A stretch of 64,000 nucleotides of DNA from Rallus limicola (GCA_022605955.1 JAKCOZ010000007.1:31102991-31166990); one strand, 5' to 3'; counted from the first letter of the stretch, positions 37,248-50,582 are shown. Numbers and translations are program-made. The notes: generated by a model from the letters alone, not told the origin.

Positions 37248-40200
37248 GTGACCTCCAGACTTTATTGAAAATGGGCACTGAGAGAAGCTCTCTCCAGAAG
37301 CAAATCGACATTTTGTTTTGGAGAAGACTAGCTGACCAGAAAAGGAAGCTGGCGAATGAACTAACATTTAGGAAGGGGACCAGGTGTAAACTAGACAGAA
37401 AAGTTATCTGATAGCGTAAACATGCCCTCTACATCTGCTTCCCAGCACTGATGAAGCAAAACAGATTCAAAGGCTGGATCAACAGATTAGAAACTCTTAG
37501 ATCTGAGTCCAACCTGATATGTGAACTTACAGTTTCCAAGCAGTTTATGTGTGTCATTTTTCACATAACCCCCAAAACAACCTGCAAACTGGTACTTTTA
37601 AAAGATGGGGTTTACTGACTTACCGCTCCTCTGTCTGTGTGGGACCAGCCGTCTGCTCACAGGAGTATCTCGCTGGTATGACCTGTATGCTCAGAACTAG
37701 TTAAACCAATGCAAACACTGTCATTAGGCAAATGTGGAAGAAAAACAAACAATTTTTAAAATGTTTACTTATATCTTTAAAACCCTGATACTAAACAACT
37801 GTTCAACATGCTTGGAATGTACTGATACATGTTTACACATTTATGAATAAAGAGATACCTCAGCTGTGCTTCATGAAATCAAAAACCAGCAAACTAAGGA
37901 AATTCAGGTAAACGCTCCTCAAAATCTTAATTTCCCAGATATACTATATCTGCAATATTCAATTTTCCATGCTTCAGGTAAGAAGATCCCACTGCCACTC
38001 CCATCAATAAAATTTAAACAGGACTAAATAATTTATGGGAATAATTAATTGTTTTATCTCCCTAGTCTTACAAAATCAAACATTTCATGGGAAGGGTAGT
38101 GCTGGCACAAAGGGGATGAAATTTATAGCTTCCAGATCACATGATCCTTCAGAGATCTCCGTTCATTGGTTCTCATTTGGGGACAACTCCTGTCCATCCT
38201 GACTAGGTCTCAAGGTTGAACTACAACTGTGGTATAGCTGAAATATTTTGGAAAGAGGGTAGCTGTTCCTACAATTGGTGAGGCGCCCTTCACACATACA
38301 AAGCAAAACCAAACTAGCTGTTGGGTCACTGATTTAAACATACCTAGAGAGCCTGGAGATCTTCTATCCTTGACAGTATCTTTCTTAAGATCCCAAAATG
38401 AGGGCCAAGGGATGACCAGAGGTATATACCTAGAACATTTAGTTTTAAGAGTCCTCTTGGAAAAGTGCTTCTGGCAACTCATGCAGACCCATTGCTCTAA
38501 AACTGCTAAGTTCTGCAGCAGCATTGCAGCAGCTGCAGACTGGTGAGGGTTACAGCTGGCTTTAACTTCCAGTTCTCAGACAGATCCCAGAGGTCACCAG
38601 AAAACAGCAGAAACACCTAACTTCAACATGACAATCATGGATTTTGGCACAAAAATAACACTTTGGTAACATGTGCTGTCTGGCTCCTCTCCAGGACTTC
38701 ACAGAACTTTTTAAGCCCACTTGATTCCCACTACAGTTCTAAACATAATGGCAAGTAAATGCTGTCACAGTACCAATGATAGGGATTGTGATGATTAGGA
38801 AAGGCAAGTTCCATACTAAAGAGTTCCCAGTTTACACACCCATAGGTTCTCCACCCCAAAAGAAAACCTAACTAACCCTAAACTCAGCTGAGTATCCATT
38901 TGATCAATGGGGTCTTGAGTTGCTAGTGACGTAAGGGTGTTTGGATCTGGTTTAACCTTCTCGGTTAACCTGCAGCAAAGTCAGGGCAGAACTGGTAATG
39001 AGAACAGATGGGTTTTAGCCTCTGCCTCTGAACCACACCACCAGAAAAATCCTGGCATGCAAAAAAAACCCGGGTCAGATTGAAAGAAGCAAAAAACCTA
39101 TGCAATAGAACTGATATTTAGCTTTCTCCCTGTTAACATTTTTACCTTTTTTAGCTCTATGCATAGACATACGGACATTGCCAGGATGGTAGAGTTTTAC
39201 ATGCCTGGTGTTTCCTTCCTGGGACATTACATTTTGTAAGTCCTTTGTCAAAATGCAGTGGAACACAGACAGGGAAAAATCCCTTCTGTCCTCCCAAGAG
39301 GACGCATGATAGAAGTTGAAGTGCTCGGCAGTGTTTCCAAAGTGAGTAGGGGCATTAATGAATGGAAACACATAGCTGGTATCTCTAAGCAGGCATAAAC
39401 AAAGCTAGGGACAGAGTGCTAGGCGATAGGAAGCCGGGTGATCACTGGCAACCCGTCAGGCTGCCTCCTCCGCTGTGTCACCAGGGGACAGCTCAGGACG
39501 GAACAGCAGGGCGACACAAGATAACACTATCCTGTAACAGAGGAACTTGCACCAGGGCTGAGAATATGGAACAAAAATCACAGAAACCTTTATTTGTGTG
39601 AGAGGGTTCCTGCCTGCCACTCAATATGTTCCATACTTCCCCAATGCAAAAGGAACTGTACTTTTTTTCATATGGTCAGCCCTCTACCCATATATGAATT
39701 ACCAAAAGTCTGTCTGATCTCAGGAATTATGATGTAATGCTCTTACTCAGGTAGCAATAACCTGCTGCCCAGGCCATCCGAACACAGCAAAACAAGTACA
39801 TTTTGGCTGTGTTTAATCCTGGGTGAATACAAAGCACAAACACAGTCACATAAAGAAAGGCAGGTCTGTGCAGACACAGCTGTTACCTGTGGGCTGGGTA
39901 CAGGCTGGGGACCATGGCAAAACCAAGCAAAAGTACGTCAAAATGAGTTACCAATGGATTAGTGCTGTTAGCAGTACAAAAAGAACAAGTTTGACAAGTG
40001 GAATTCTGCTGAGAACAAGCCTGTGGACTACTTAGAACCCAAGAAGACACACTTTGAAAAACTATTAATTGATTGGTATTGCATTAATATCTAGGGGTCA
40101 AGGACCTAATGTTCTAAGTGCAGCTCACACAGACCAAGACAAGTCCTGCCCAGAAATCTATTGAGTCTAATCACCTTGCAGATGGGATAATTCCATCTTT

Positions 40201-42248
40201 AGTCAGCACTGTGCAATATATTTATTCCCATCTTTTGTGATGTGAGATGAGGATTGTGAAGGATACCATGGAACCATGCATGACTTGGGGACTCTGTCCT
40301 TTATGCTGCGGTCCCATAGTTAATCTTTATAAGATGGCTACAACCCTATGCTTCTACTGCTGGACACAGTAAGAGACAACTTCCTTACTTGTCAGCACAC
40401 TGAATTATTGCAAATACATGATGCAAATGAAAATTAAGTAACAAATCCCTCAAAGTTTATCTGCCCAGCAGAGGAAACTTGGTACAATTCAGACACACAC
40501 AAGAATGAACAACTCCAAGGACAGAGAGAAGAAGAAATGAGAAATGGTATGGATCCAAGAGCTGGCAAACACTTGGTCATCTGTGATAGCCTATTTGGAG
40601 AGACCTTGATGACTACCTGGGGAACCAACTGTGCTTTGTTCTTTTGGTCCACATTTTATCTCTAATGCTTTTGTTCTGAGTTAATGGTTCTCAGTCTTCA
40701 GATGAACTTGTTAACCTCCAGTTAATCCTGGAGAAGATGAATCTAAAATTCCTGCAGCAATTGAAATTGGCCTGAGGAACAGGACCAGAGGAAGAAAACT
40801 GTAGGAACCTGCAGGGAGGATCTGGCAGCCAAGACACCAGGACTCCTCTGATGCTCCTGAGGAGTCTGGAAAGCAGCTAGAGTTACAGCTAAGCTGGAAG
40901 CTGTGTCAAGGACCCTCTGTAAAAGAGATGATCAAGAGTTTCCGTGCTGCAGAGATCCATTTGCAGGAAGGCTTAAAAGGAAAACAAAATCTGTGAACAC
41001 AGCGTAGTCCTCCCAAATCCAATTGCAATCCTCTAAACCCTTTTCTGCTTAAAGGGATACGACACCATAGTGTTAGCTAAACCTTTCTTCATAGTTTCTG
41101 ATCCTGACAGATTTATAAATAAGTTGAATAAATTCATTTTGGTTTGAAATGAATGGGTGTGTTCTCAGCATGCAGCCAACTTTATTTCACAGAATGGATA
41201 TCCAAAAAAAAAAAAGAAACCACTGGAAAAAGAGTGACGGAGCCACGCTCTACCCAGGAAATAAATAACTTGACACTACAGTGCCCTTTTCAGAAGTCTA
41301 AGGTTTTGCCATTTCACTAACTGAAAACAGCTTTGTTGTAGTCCAAAGAATATATATTTTTTGTAACTGCCCACGTCTATAAACATTCACAGAATAAGCA
41401 AAAAGAGGGATAAAAGAGATGACCATGTTATCGTGCTTATGAAAGAGATCTGCCACTGGCATCATAGAAACTAAAATACTGTTCGCATAAAATTGGACTC
41501 TGCGTCTGTTCTAATTCTCAGAGTCCTGTTGATATCGCTGCTGTGTTAGACAGTGTCCTTTTACAGGTCCCATAGACTGTTGTGCCATGTGCAGAGAAAA
41601 ATCTTGGCTCCATTGAAATTAATATGAAAGGTCTCACTGCTTTCACTGGAAAAGAGATTTTAACCTATTACCATCTTAGGTTTTTATTTGACCTCACGCA
41701 TTAGGCAAGTAATGAAGTAAACAGCAAAGGTTACACTGGTGTGACAAGTCAGTGGAACAGAGCAGGTCCTTATAGGGAAGGTAAACTATGTGGTTTCAAC
41801 ATTAGAACACCAGTCTCTGTGTATAGACTGTACACACAGGGAAGAGTATTTATACTTTAGAATGATAAATCGTTCTTTCTTAAAGACCAGACTGGAAAAT
41901 GAGGAATCATGTCTACTTTTTATAAAGTTCATGCAAGAAAAGGAAATAAGACTCAGAACAAATTCAGAAGCTGCATGTGAATCTCTGTCCCACACATGTC
42001 CAGGTTCAGACGGTTTGGACCAGAACAAATAAAGTAATGCCCACACTTTAAGAGAGATAAGGATCTCTCCTGTACAATAACCTCTTAACAGCTGAAGGGA
42101 ACCTGTTCAATATGCACCTTGAAGGGGCATTTTCTCAGTGGTTAGGTGAACAGTGAGGTTTCCTCCTTACTGTTCCTCCACAATTATGGAGCACGTGGCA
42201 TTTCATATTTCTCAGTGTTCAGCTTCATGGCTGCACTTTCCACACTAA
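37248..42248. other. Unique DNA with a small CpG-richer patch near 39.4 kb
   Basis: No gene recognised. Between about 39.41 and 39.53 kb there are more CpG (gcgat, ccggg, cccgtc, tccgct, gacgg, ggcgac) than in the flanks, followed on the minus strand by an AATAAA at about 39.59 kb. It is too small and too weak to call a CpG island, an exon or an LTR. Confidence 0.5.
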
Positions 42249-42894
42249 AGAATCACAGAAAGTTTAGCATTGGAAGGGACCTCTGGACATCACAAGTCCA
42301 ACTCTCTGCTTAAAGCAGGGTCAGCAAGAGCATGTTACCCAGGCCTGTGTCCAGTCAGGCCACCATCTCCCTGGGTCAGCCGTAGCAGTTGGCCACACCT
42401 ACCATGAAGACAAATTGCTGTTCCAACCTGCTGTCAACCAGATGCCCAGGACCTTTTCTGTAAAGCTTCTTTCCAGCTGGTCTGTCCGAGCCCATCTTGG
42501 AGCATAGGGTTTTTTCCCCTCGGGGGTAGTGCTTGTCTTTTTCCTTTGCTGAACTTCATGTTGTTCCAGTCAGCCCATTTCTCCAGCCTGCTGAGGTCCC
42601 TCTGAATGGCAGCATAGTCTCCTGGTGTATCAGACTCTCCTTCCAGTTCTGTACCATCTGCAAACTGGCTGATATTGTCCTATCATATAGGTCATTAATG
42701 AAAATTATAAAGAATATTGGCAATACCAATCTCTGAGGTATACCATTAGATTAGCCTTCAGTTGGACTTTGCACTGCTGATCACAACCCTTTGATCCTGG
42801 AAACTCATATAGTGTTTGACCACCTTACTGTGCAGCTTTCTATTCTGTGCTTCACTGATTTGTCTATGAGGATGTTATGGGAGACATGATTAAA
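42249..42894 (-). mobile_element. CR1 LINE, 3' part of a copy split by a later insertion, minus strand
   Basis: The plus strand begins aatcacagaaagtttagcat then ggaagggacctctggacatc, the complement of the CR1 3' end. It continues through complements of the reverse transcriptase coding tail (near 42.54 kb aacttcatgttgttccagtc; near 42.65 kb taccatctgcaaactggctg; then gaggatgttatgggagacat at the break). The element resumes beyond the inserted CR1 at 43.006 kb. Frames are broken and the copy is dead. Confidence 0.93.
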
Positions 42895-43005
42895 AAATCA
42901 TAGAATCAGCTGGGTTGGAAGAGACCCTTTAGATCATTGAGTCCAACCACAGTCTAACCCTGACTAGTCCACCTCTAGATCACGTCCTTAAGGACTATCT
43001 ACACG
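42895..43005 (-). mobile_element. Second CR1 3'-end fragment nested inside the first, minus strand
   Basis: Begins atcatagaatcagctgggtt and ggaagagaccctttagatca, then gagtccaaccacag, the inverted 3' terminus of another CR1 subfamily (the same short type as at 16.5 kb). It sits inside the complement of CR1 ORF2: the host element reads ...gggagacatgatta before it and ccttgcttacgtctcactta after it, which are adjoining in intact CR1. About 110 bp long and severely 5'-truncated. The right edge is placed by where the host copy resumes. Confidence 0.85.
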
Positions 43006-43262
43006 CCTTGCTTACGTCTCACTTAAGACAATTTAAACAACATTTCTTGCTCATCCACTCAAGACAGTTATCAATCTCATTGTAGAAGGCTTGCTTGGTC
43101 AGAGTGATCCAGTATGATTTCTCCTTTGGAATCCCTTATGGGCTGCTCACAGTCGTCTTGTTCTTCATAGGTTTAGAAATGTTTCAAGAATTATTTACTT
43201 CACTTTCCAAGGGAAAGAGGTGAGGCCATCTGGCTCATAATTCTTCAGATCCTATATTTTTC
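43006..43262 (-). mobile_element. CR1 LINE, continuation of the split copy toward its 5' side, minus strand
   Basis: Continues the copy broken at 42.895 kb: tcattgtagaaggcttgctt, atccagtatgatttctcctt, and near 43.22 kb gaggccatctggctcataat correspond to the reverse transcriptase region of CR1 ORF2 on the complement. Similarity ends near 43.26 kb, the 5' truncation point. No open frame survives. Confidence 0.85.
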
Positions 43263-44226
43263 TAGAATTATTTTGCGTTTACTGATTTCCCATAGTTCAG
43301 AGCAAAAGGTGAAGGATAACTAAACAGGATTCATTTATGTCACTCTTTGACTATACCATCATAAAAGAAACACAAACTTTCCACATTTTAAAATCTTCCT
43401 ATAGATATTTAAAATATTTAAATTTATTTATATTGCAATTAATAGAAATCATGTCCACCCTATAGAATATATATAAAATATCGAATACCAATATAGATGT
43501 CTGTAACAGAATAACTTTGTTCATAAATTCATGGACAAACATTCCACCATGCTTTGAAGAATACTTACTCAGCCTGTAACAGAGCTGATGTATAACTTTA
43601 TGTTTTATGCTGCAGTCACTTTAAGGAAGTTTTACATGGGCAGCTGAAGCTAAACATTTGCTTTAATGGTCTGCTTAATAGCAATGAAATACAGAATCAG
43701 GAATCAGGCCTTAAAGTGGCTTAATACTACCTGGACACCATCTTTCAGCCACAGGTACTTGCATGAATGTTGCCCCTAGGAACAGTTTAAATGAAAGTAA
43801 CATAATTTATTCCAGCAAGAATGTCAGGATTGAGATCTTTTTTTCCTTAACCAAGTTTTTCTTCCAGAGTAGAGTTTCTTCACGTAGGCATGCCGCAACA
43901 GTGCTGCCACAACATTGGTTTAACTGAAAACATCTTTTGCTAATGGGGCATGGCATTTCCTAAGGCAAATTGTCCTTAAAAACAGCAAATTAATTCCTGA
44001 AACTGTTGCACTTTCTAAGACTATCACATCCAGCTGTCGCATTTAAATCAAAACAAAAACAAAAGAGAAAAGAAAAAGGACACAAGATTCACCCAAGTGT
44101 TTAAAGCCTGTTTATGTGCTGTATGTGCTGAATTCTTAGGCAGATAGCAGTTTGCACATAGTACTTTGTACAAACCCATCTGGCTAGGAAGTGCCAAAAC
44201 AGTGACAGGCTGTACGGTCTCTTTAC
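43263..44226. other. Unique AT-rich DNA
   Basis: No gene or repeat named. Around 43.38-43.49 kb it is strongly AT-rich (ta and aaat steps). Confidence 0.5.
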
Positions 44227-44447
44227 CCAACAATCACAACTGGCTCTTCAACAGTGAATATCCGCAGGGCCGGGTAGATATCTGATACCACCATCTTCCC
44301 CACTTTAAGACAGTGAGGGACTGGACACACCAGCGTTTCAGCAGTGGATGTAATGTCAAATGCAGTGAGCACTTGGCCATTAGAAAAGACAACCCAGAGC
44401 CCAAACCCCTTATGTAATGGCTTTGATTGTGTCATGAAAATGAGCAA
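44227..44447 (-). CDS. Candidate internal coding exon, product unknown
   Basis: On the minus strand a 221-bp open segment is bounded by a plausible acceptor (tttctgaatacttctaag, pyrimidine-rich then AG) and a good donor (GG followed by GTAAAG at 44221-44226). The frame uses a full, exon-like mix of codons and reads like globular protein: residues around GLWVVFSNGQ resemble an edge strand of a beta-propeller (WD40-like) blade, and the end runs EEPVVIVG into the donor. It would start in phase 0 and end in phase 2. I do not recognise the protein. I found no second exon nearby on the same strand, so it could be a real exon of a large minus-strand gene, a relic of one, or chance. Confidence 0.25.
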
Positions 44448-47400
44448 CTTAGAAGTATTCAGAAAACACACCTACGTTCTAAGCTTTAGGGGGCATATCT
44501 CATGGGGCTTGTTCCTCCTTCTCCTTCTAAAATGTATGAAGGGAGAATGTCTTGGCTCATATTCTTGTACAGAAGAGCAGCAGTTTACATCAGGATGTGC
44601 ATGTCTCATGCTCAGGCCAGGCAGAGCAGGGTGCAAAGAGGCAGCTTGTGCCATCTCATTTCATGCACTGCTAGTCAGGGATATGTGACCAACATGTAAT
44701 GAAGAAACATATATATTTGTTCACATGCACATGTACAAATGTCCAGTAGCCATCAACAATAAAGATCATGGAAGGAAGAAGAGACCACATGTCATTGTTA
44801 TTTGACAAATGAAGAAAACTAAATAGAATTCATTCTTTCATTGAAGTAGCTCAACATTGTCTCTTAGAAGTCAACTCAACGTAAGTGAGAAACAAAACCA
44901 AAACGCTTTGTCTAGTCTCTGCCACACTGAGTTGCACAAAGTTTTGGTTTGGGGACTCTCTTTGTGAGGAATCCCAACTAGCTTCTACCAGCTTATTCCT
45001 TTTTCCTGCCATTACTTTAGCTTTCCTTTGAAGACTAAAGATGTTTGGCTCCACTCTGAGGACAGTTAGAGTAGCTTCAGGGTGTAAGCACAGCTATTGT
45101 GTTGGTATAAGAAAAATAGTAAAAGCAGTAGATAACAAAGAGTCGGTCTGAGGTAAATGTCAGAGAAAGGGAAATTAATATAGGAGCAATTACATCATTT
45201 TAATTAACTATCACAGCAGTTTAAATATCTAGCTCAGATCTCACTTTCCTTCTCTTTCTTCTCCATGACCTCAGCCCTTATCATGTTGGCTTTATCTGCA
45301 TAGTGACATGCAGATTTCCAGAAGACTTTGCAAAACACTAACCTCATTTAGCTGATGCAAATGCCCAGCATTGTTCCAGGGACAGGAGCAGGCCTGCTGA
45401 TGCAAAACTGTTCTGTTTATTTCAGGAAACTCATTGTTTCAATAAGCAACTTTCTTGTCTGGCTATTCTGCTCCTTGTTTCAGGATGTCAGTCAATGTCA
45501 AAGAGTTGGTAGTGGTGGGAAGATAAAACAGCTCATAGTCTCACTGAGTTACATTGCAGCTCCACACAACTACTAATGTTCCCAGCCAGGCCAAGCAACA
45601 AACAGAAACTAATTAAGAGTGGTTTAGCCATGCATCAGTATTTAAAATCTCAGTTCTCCCTAAGACAAAGATACTCTTCATTCCCATTCTGAGTAACAAG
45701 CCGCTTGTGTCAAAATAAAAGTTGATGTGTTCTTTTGGATCGTAAAAGGGTCATTAGAAAACACATATTTCTCATAGTAATTCAGAATTCCAGAAGGACA
45801 CATTGTGTATAAAGTCACCCTAAATAAAGGACAGAGTCCCAAAAGCTCTAAGCCAGACTCCAACTGTAGCATTTACAAATAGATTTCCCAATCAACTTCT
45901 GATTTTTATTTTTTTTTCTTTTCTTTGGTGTCTAAAAGTGAATTGTCCCATTTGGCTAGCTCTGAATAAGGAAAGAAAAAAAAAGTAACTGTTTTAATAG
46001 TTTTGTCCTTGATATATATCCTTTCTAGTAAGGACAGTGACTAGACACAACATTTGCTTTTGCAAGTAATAGTCTTGTGTTTCTGCATGACCTGTTGAGC
46101 ATGACCAGAATGCTTAACTGCACCTCCGGGATTTAGCCATGATGGGAAACTGTATTTGCACATATAACTTTATATTATTATATCCCATCTCTCCACTTTC
46201 ATAATGAGGTTGGTATTTCTGGATGGTCTCAAGGAATTCATAGGAAAGACAGGTTCTGATTTAGATATTGTTTCAGACATGTAAACATGTATATTATAGA
46301 AAATGTTTATACAAACATCACCATTATAAAGCACATATACTTGTATATACAGGCATGTTTAGGTATATATCTATGTGTATTTATTTCCAGCCCTCAAATC
46401 AAAGCTCCTGTGCTACTAAGCTCTTCTACTCTCTTGACACTGACATGCTTTTGTCAGATTAAGTCCTGATTAAGTCACTGAGGAGTGCAAAGACATTCAC
46501 CATTTCAAGCCAATACATCCACGCCAGCAAACACTCCCCTGTGAACACAATCTCTACTTCCTCTTCCCAAAACTGCCCCATTTTAGCAGTGTAATGAATG
46601 TATTTATGGAAGTGATGGAGCACATCAAAGAACAAATTTTGCTAATACAATCTTTGTCTCCAGCAGGAGGCTTTCTGACAGAGTAGGACTTTGCAGCAGT
46701 AGCTGACATTGGCTGCAGCCAGCTGCTGAGCAAGATCATCTCATGATGTAACCTCTGCAGCAGAGCTGGCTGCATCCTGCCCACAGTTACAAAGACCTCC
46801 AAAGGTCCTCTCAAACAGGCTGTTGATTTCAGCAGTGCCAAATACTAACGACCTCCCACTGTGGTTGCAATCGGAGGAATGAAACACGGAGTTCGAAAGA
46901 TTGCCTTTCTTAGAACAGCAGCAGTAAAAGAGAAGCTGGAACCTCCTCAGGGGCTACCAAGAGCTCCTTGGTGGGTAGGTAAAGACTTCTGGGCCATACT
47001 GAGAGCATGGGAAAGAGCAATGGGCATCCCATAGGTTTAAAATATATTTATAACTCAGTGAAATAAGAAATGATATAAAGTACCTTTGACATTTGTTTGG
47101 TTGTCCCACATCATCTGGATCTTGCTTTTATAGACACTGCATCGTCCATGTGGGCTGTCATTTCATGTTCCTGCACTCACAACAGACAGAATATGTTTCT
47201 TGAATGAAAGATGTTCAAAAGACAACAATTAGGGCTTTTTTTCCCTGCAATACCACCTAGCTGTCCCAGGTACAGATCAGAAATCCTCCATGCTCTGCAC
47301 TGTCCAAATATAACCAGCAACAGCAGAAACAATCAGCTTTGGGGCAAAGGACATCAACTGCACAACTCTCCACGTCTTTGGGAAGGGGAAAAAATGATTA

Positions 47401-50400
47401 ATGAAAGACTCTTCTGGAAAAAATTCCATTTGCAATTCAGTCCAAACGACTTAAATAATGGCATGTAAAAGCAATTAGTAAAGTGACAAAGTGACAATTT
47501 GCATGAAGAATTATCCACTGTAGGTACTTTTGTGTACTCTTGATTTTTAAGATTTCATGTATTAAATGACCACATAACCAACTGCCTTTCACACCAGTCA
47601 GTTTACTTCAAGGAGACTTTATCAGTGATTTTATCAGCCTAACACTCATACTGAAGAAAAGGATCCCATTTTTCTCTGTCATATGGTATACCTTTCTTAC
47701 ACCTCGGCTGGGGAAAGGCTGAGTAAGGAAATGTACTTGTAGTTCAAGGAAGGCTTTTTTATCTTTCATACAACTAAGAATAGGCAGTCACTCCCACTGC
47801 AGCCTGCAGAGCAACAGAAGTACACGAAGCCCAGTCAGGGATCTGTATTCTGTCCAGCACCGTGGCAAACTTCATTCCACTGAGTATATCCTCTGCTTTA
47901 GTAGATGGCGATTCTGAGCTTTTAAGTAATTAGCACAGACATATAACAGGTATTTAATGGAAAGTTGGTGATTGGAACAAATCAATCCTGTAGCAAAATA
48001 GACTGTTATAAAGAATTTTATAAAAATGGCAGGAAAATCAATCCATTTACAAGTACAGGCTTATAACCAGCTCAAAAGTATTTAGTGGATTCACCAAAAG
48101 CCTGAATAGGCTCTATTGTTAAGAGCTAATTTAAACCATCCTGTGCAGTTTCAGTAATTTAAATGCCACTGGAGTACAAGCAAAGAAGATGTGTTTACTT
48201 GTCTCTGAGGTACATGAGAATCAGGAAACAGTTTCGGCTAGGAAGCATGCTTCACAGTTTCCAAAATATCAACATCCATTCCCATGTCTCCAATCAGTAA
48301 AGAAGCATCAAGTACATAATTCGCCGCATTCTTTGGATCTGTTCACTCTCTGAAACCATTGCTGGGAACACACTGCAATCAGAAAGAATTGCAGAAAATT
48401 TCTTTCTGTTGTTTATGTAGGCCCCAGTCCTGCAAAAAGTGTTTTGTGGGAAAACCTTCTCACTTAGACAGAGTCCTCATGACTACAACGGTTCCTCAGT
48501 TGGGCAGTGGGACTTGCTGCATGGAATTCCCTTCAGAAGGCACATAGACATCCCTGAATATTGTCCTTAAACTTCTGGTTCTTCCAAGACTTCAGAAGAT
48601 ACCTGCCTTGAATAAACCAAGATGAACTTCTGGAGAGGCACTTAAATATGTGCTCAGATTTCATCATAGTCTTGAGTGACCTCTGAAGTCACAATAGTTT
48701 TCTAAGTTCAAGTTGCAGATGAAATGAGAAAAACTCAATCCCGAGTGATCGCCTTAAGCATTTTTTGAGTAATGTTCCTTTTTAAGGAAGGTCTGTTTTC
48801 ATTCTCACTACTGAGATTTGAAAGGGAAATCAGCAGAAAGAGGAGTTAAATGGCACAGGGATCCCATACTCCTGACCTGAGACATGGGAGAGTGGAAGGG
48901 TGCACAGAATTCAGAAGGAAAGATCAGAATTGGCATATCCTTTTTGCATGTCAGGAAGCAACACTGCTGCAGTGGATTACAGCTCGGGTTCAAAAAGTAG
49001 TCTGCTGGCAGCATTCAGGTGTCAGCGGTGGCCAGGATACTGGGAACAAGCTTTGTAACCTTATTTTGTAATAGCAAGAAGCCATGAAACAACACCGCAA
49101 TATTAAACCCATGAGTGCGAAGAAAGGCAGTAGGAAAGCAGGAACTACAGTAAAAATTCTGAGTGCAAAGATAAAATACACCAAAGAAATGAATGCTGTT
49201 ATGTACTGCTATGCATTCTCCCAGGTATCTGAGCAATGACTGACAGCATCTCACAAAAGTTAGGATAACACAGGAGACTCAGGTCTGAAGCCAACACATG
49301 GGCAATGCTCCTGAATCCAGTCTCATAGAGGTACTGAGCAATGAAAAGGTGCAACTGTCCCTCAGGGGGTCAGATTTAATGGAGGTAAGCCTAAGCACGA
49401 CTGCTGAATAATCAGGGAAAGAATGAGCCACAATCAGATCCAGGAGGACTGTGGCAGAGATACTGTTGTAAAAGGAAATAAATCTACTGGAGCAAAAGAT
49501 ACGTTTAGGTCTGTCAGTCATCCTCCAACAGAACAGAAACATAAAAAAAGACGGAATCTAATTCTGCACCAGGAGCAATAACAGGAACAGGTTATAAGAG
49601 AGAGTTTGAAGTTAAAAAAACAACAACACAACATTTAAAAGACTGTGTGGGGTTAGCACGATGTATGTCACCAGGTGCTCTCACGCCAGCAGTTCCTGGG
49701 GCACTGCAGGGCCTGAGACACCTCTGACAAAATGAGGGAAAAGGGCAGCTGGAGAAGGGAATGATAAAGTGGTACTTGCAAAAATATAAGCTGAGAAAAA
49801 TAGAATAGACAAGAACTCATTTTCAAAGAAAATAGTAAAACTTTAAAAGTCACATAAAATATCTAGAATGGGTCATTTTTCTTCTTAAAAAGCAAATGTT
49901 AAAAATAACATTTTTTTCATTAAAAACATGTCTTTTTGATGGCTTCTGCTGTTCAAATTCTACAGCAGCTTCAAGTGAAACCACACCAGTAGCATTTGTT
50001 TGTCACCGATGTTTACAGAGCCTCAGAGAGCCAGTAACAGTGTCAAAGCAACATAAGCACTGGTCTTCCCCCATTATTCCCATCCTACAGCAACCTAAAG
50101 AGCAAGAAGCAACAGTTTACGTTAACACTTTGCTGTTAGCAAGTCACAGCCATGAAAAACTAGTGGAGAAAAATACCCACAAATATTCAGCATTATGTAT
50201 TCCAGTCCCCTCCATCCCCACCTACCACAAATCACACACTCCTACAAGAAGAAAGAAATCCTCTTTGGATTCCTTTGGTAAAACAAGACCTTCAGTAGCT
50301 CTGTTTCTTGGATGTAGGAATTGCACACCAGGACACCTTCCTTCTGCTATGCTAGGCTATAGGTATCACACAAGAAAGCAGAGGATGGCTTTAAAAGACT

Positions 50401-50582
50401 GCTTTAAACTGCCTTGAAAGACTTGCTGATGCTTAGCTGTTAGGGCTCTGGTGGCTCATGGACCTTCAAGACATTCTCAAGGGCTGGCTAAGACACTAGG
50501 AAGATCCTGCCTGTCCAGTGATGACTTCAATACTAGATGATGAAAGGTTGCAGGGATTGAACACATGAAGAATGAAGCTACC
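44448..50582. other. Unique DNA with one strong hairpin and an unexplained 173-codon ORF
   Basis: No repeat family recognised. The longest frame in the window lies here (49896-50417, plus, 173 codons from ATG), ending 165 bp before an LTR. Its translation is rich in S, T, K and H, has two cysteine pairs of no known spacing, and does not resemble retroviral or other proteins known to me. Confidence 0.5.
46711..46777. other. Stem-loop (inverted repeat) of about 67 nt
   Basis: Arm 1 is 46715-46728 (gcagccagctgctg) and arm 2 is 46758-46773 (cagcagagctggctgc). They pair over 14 bases with one 2-nt bulge (ga) in arm 2. Near the tip a second short stem, atcat at 46735-46739 with atgat at 46743-46747, closes a 3-nt loop. 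Length and shape are in the range of a microRNA precursor, but there is no independent evidence of transcription, and structured DNA is also possible. Confidence 0.6.
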
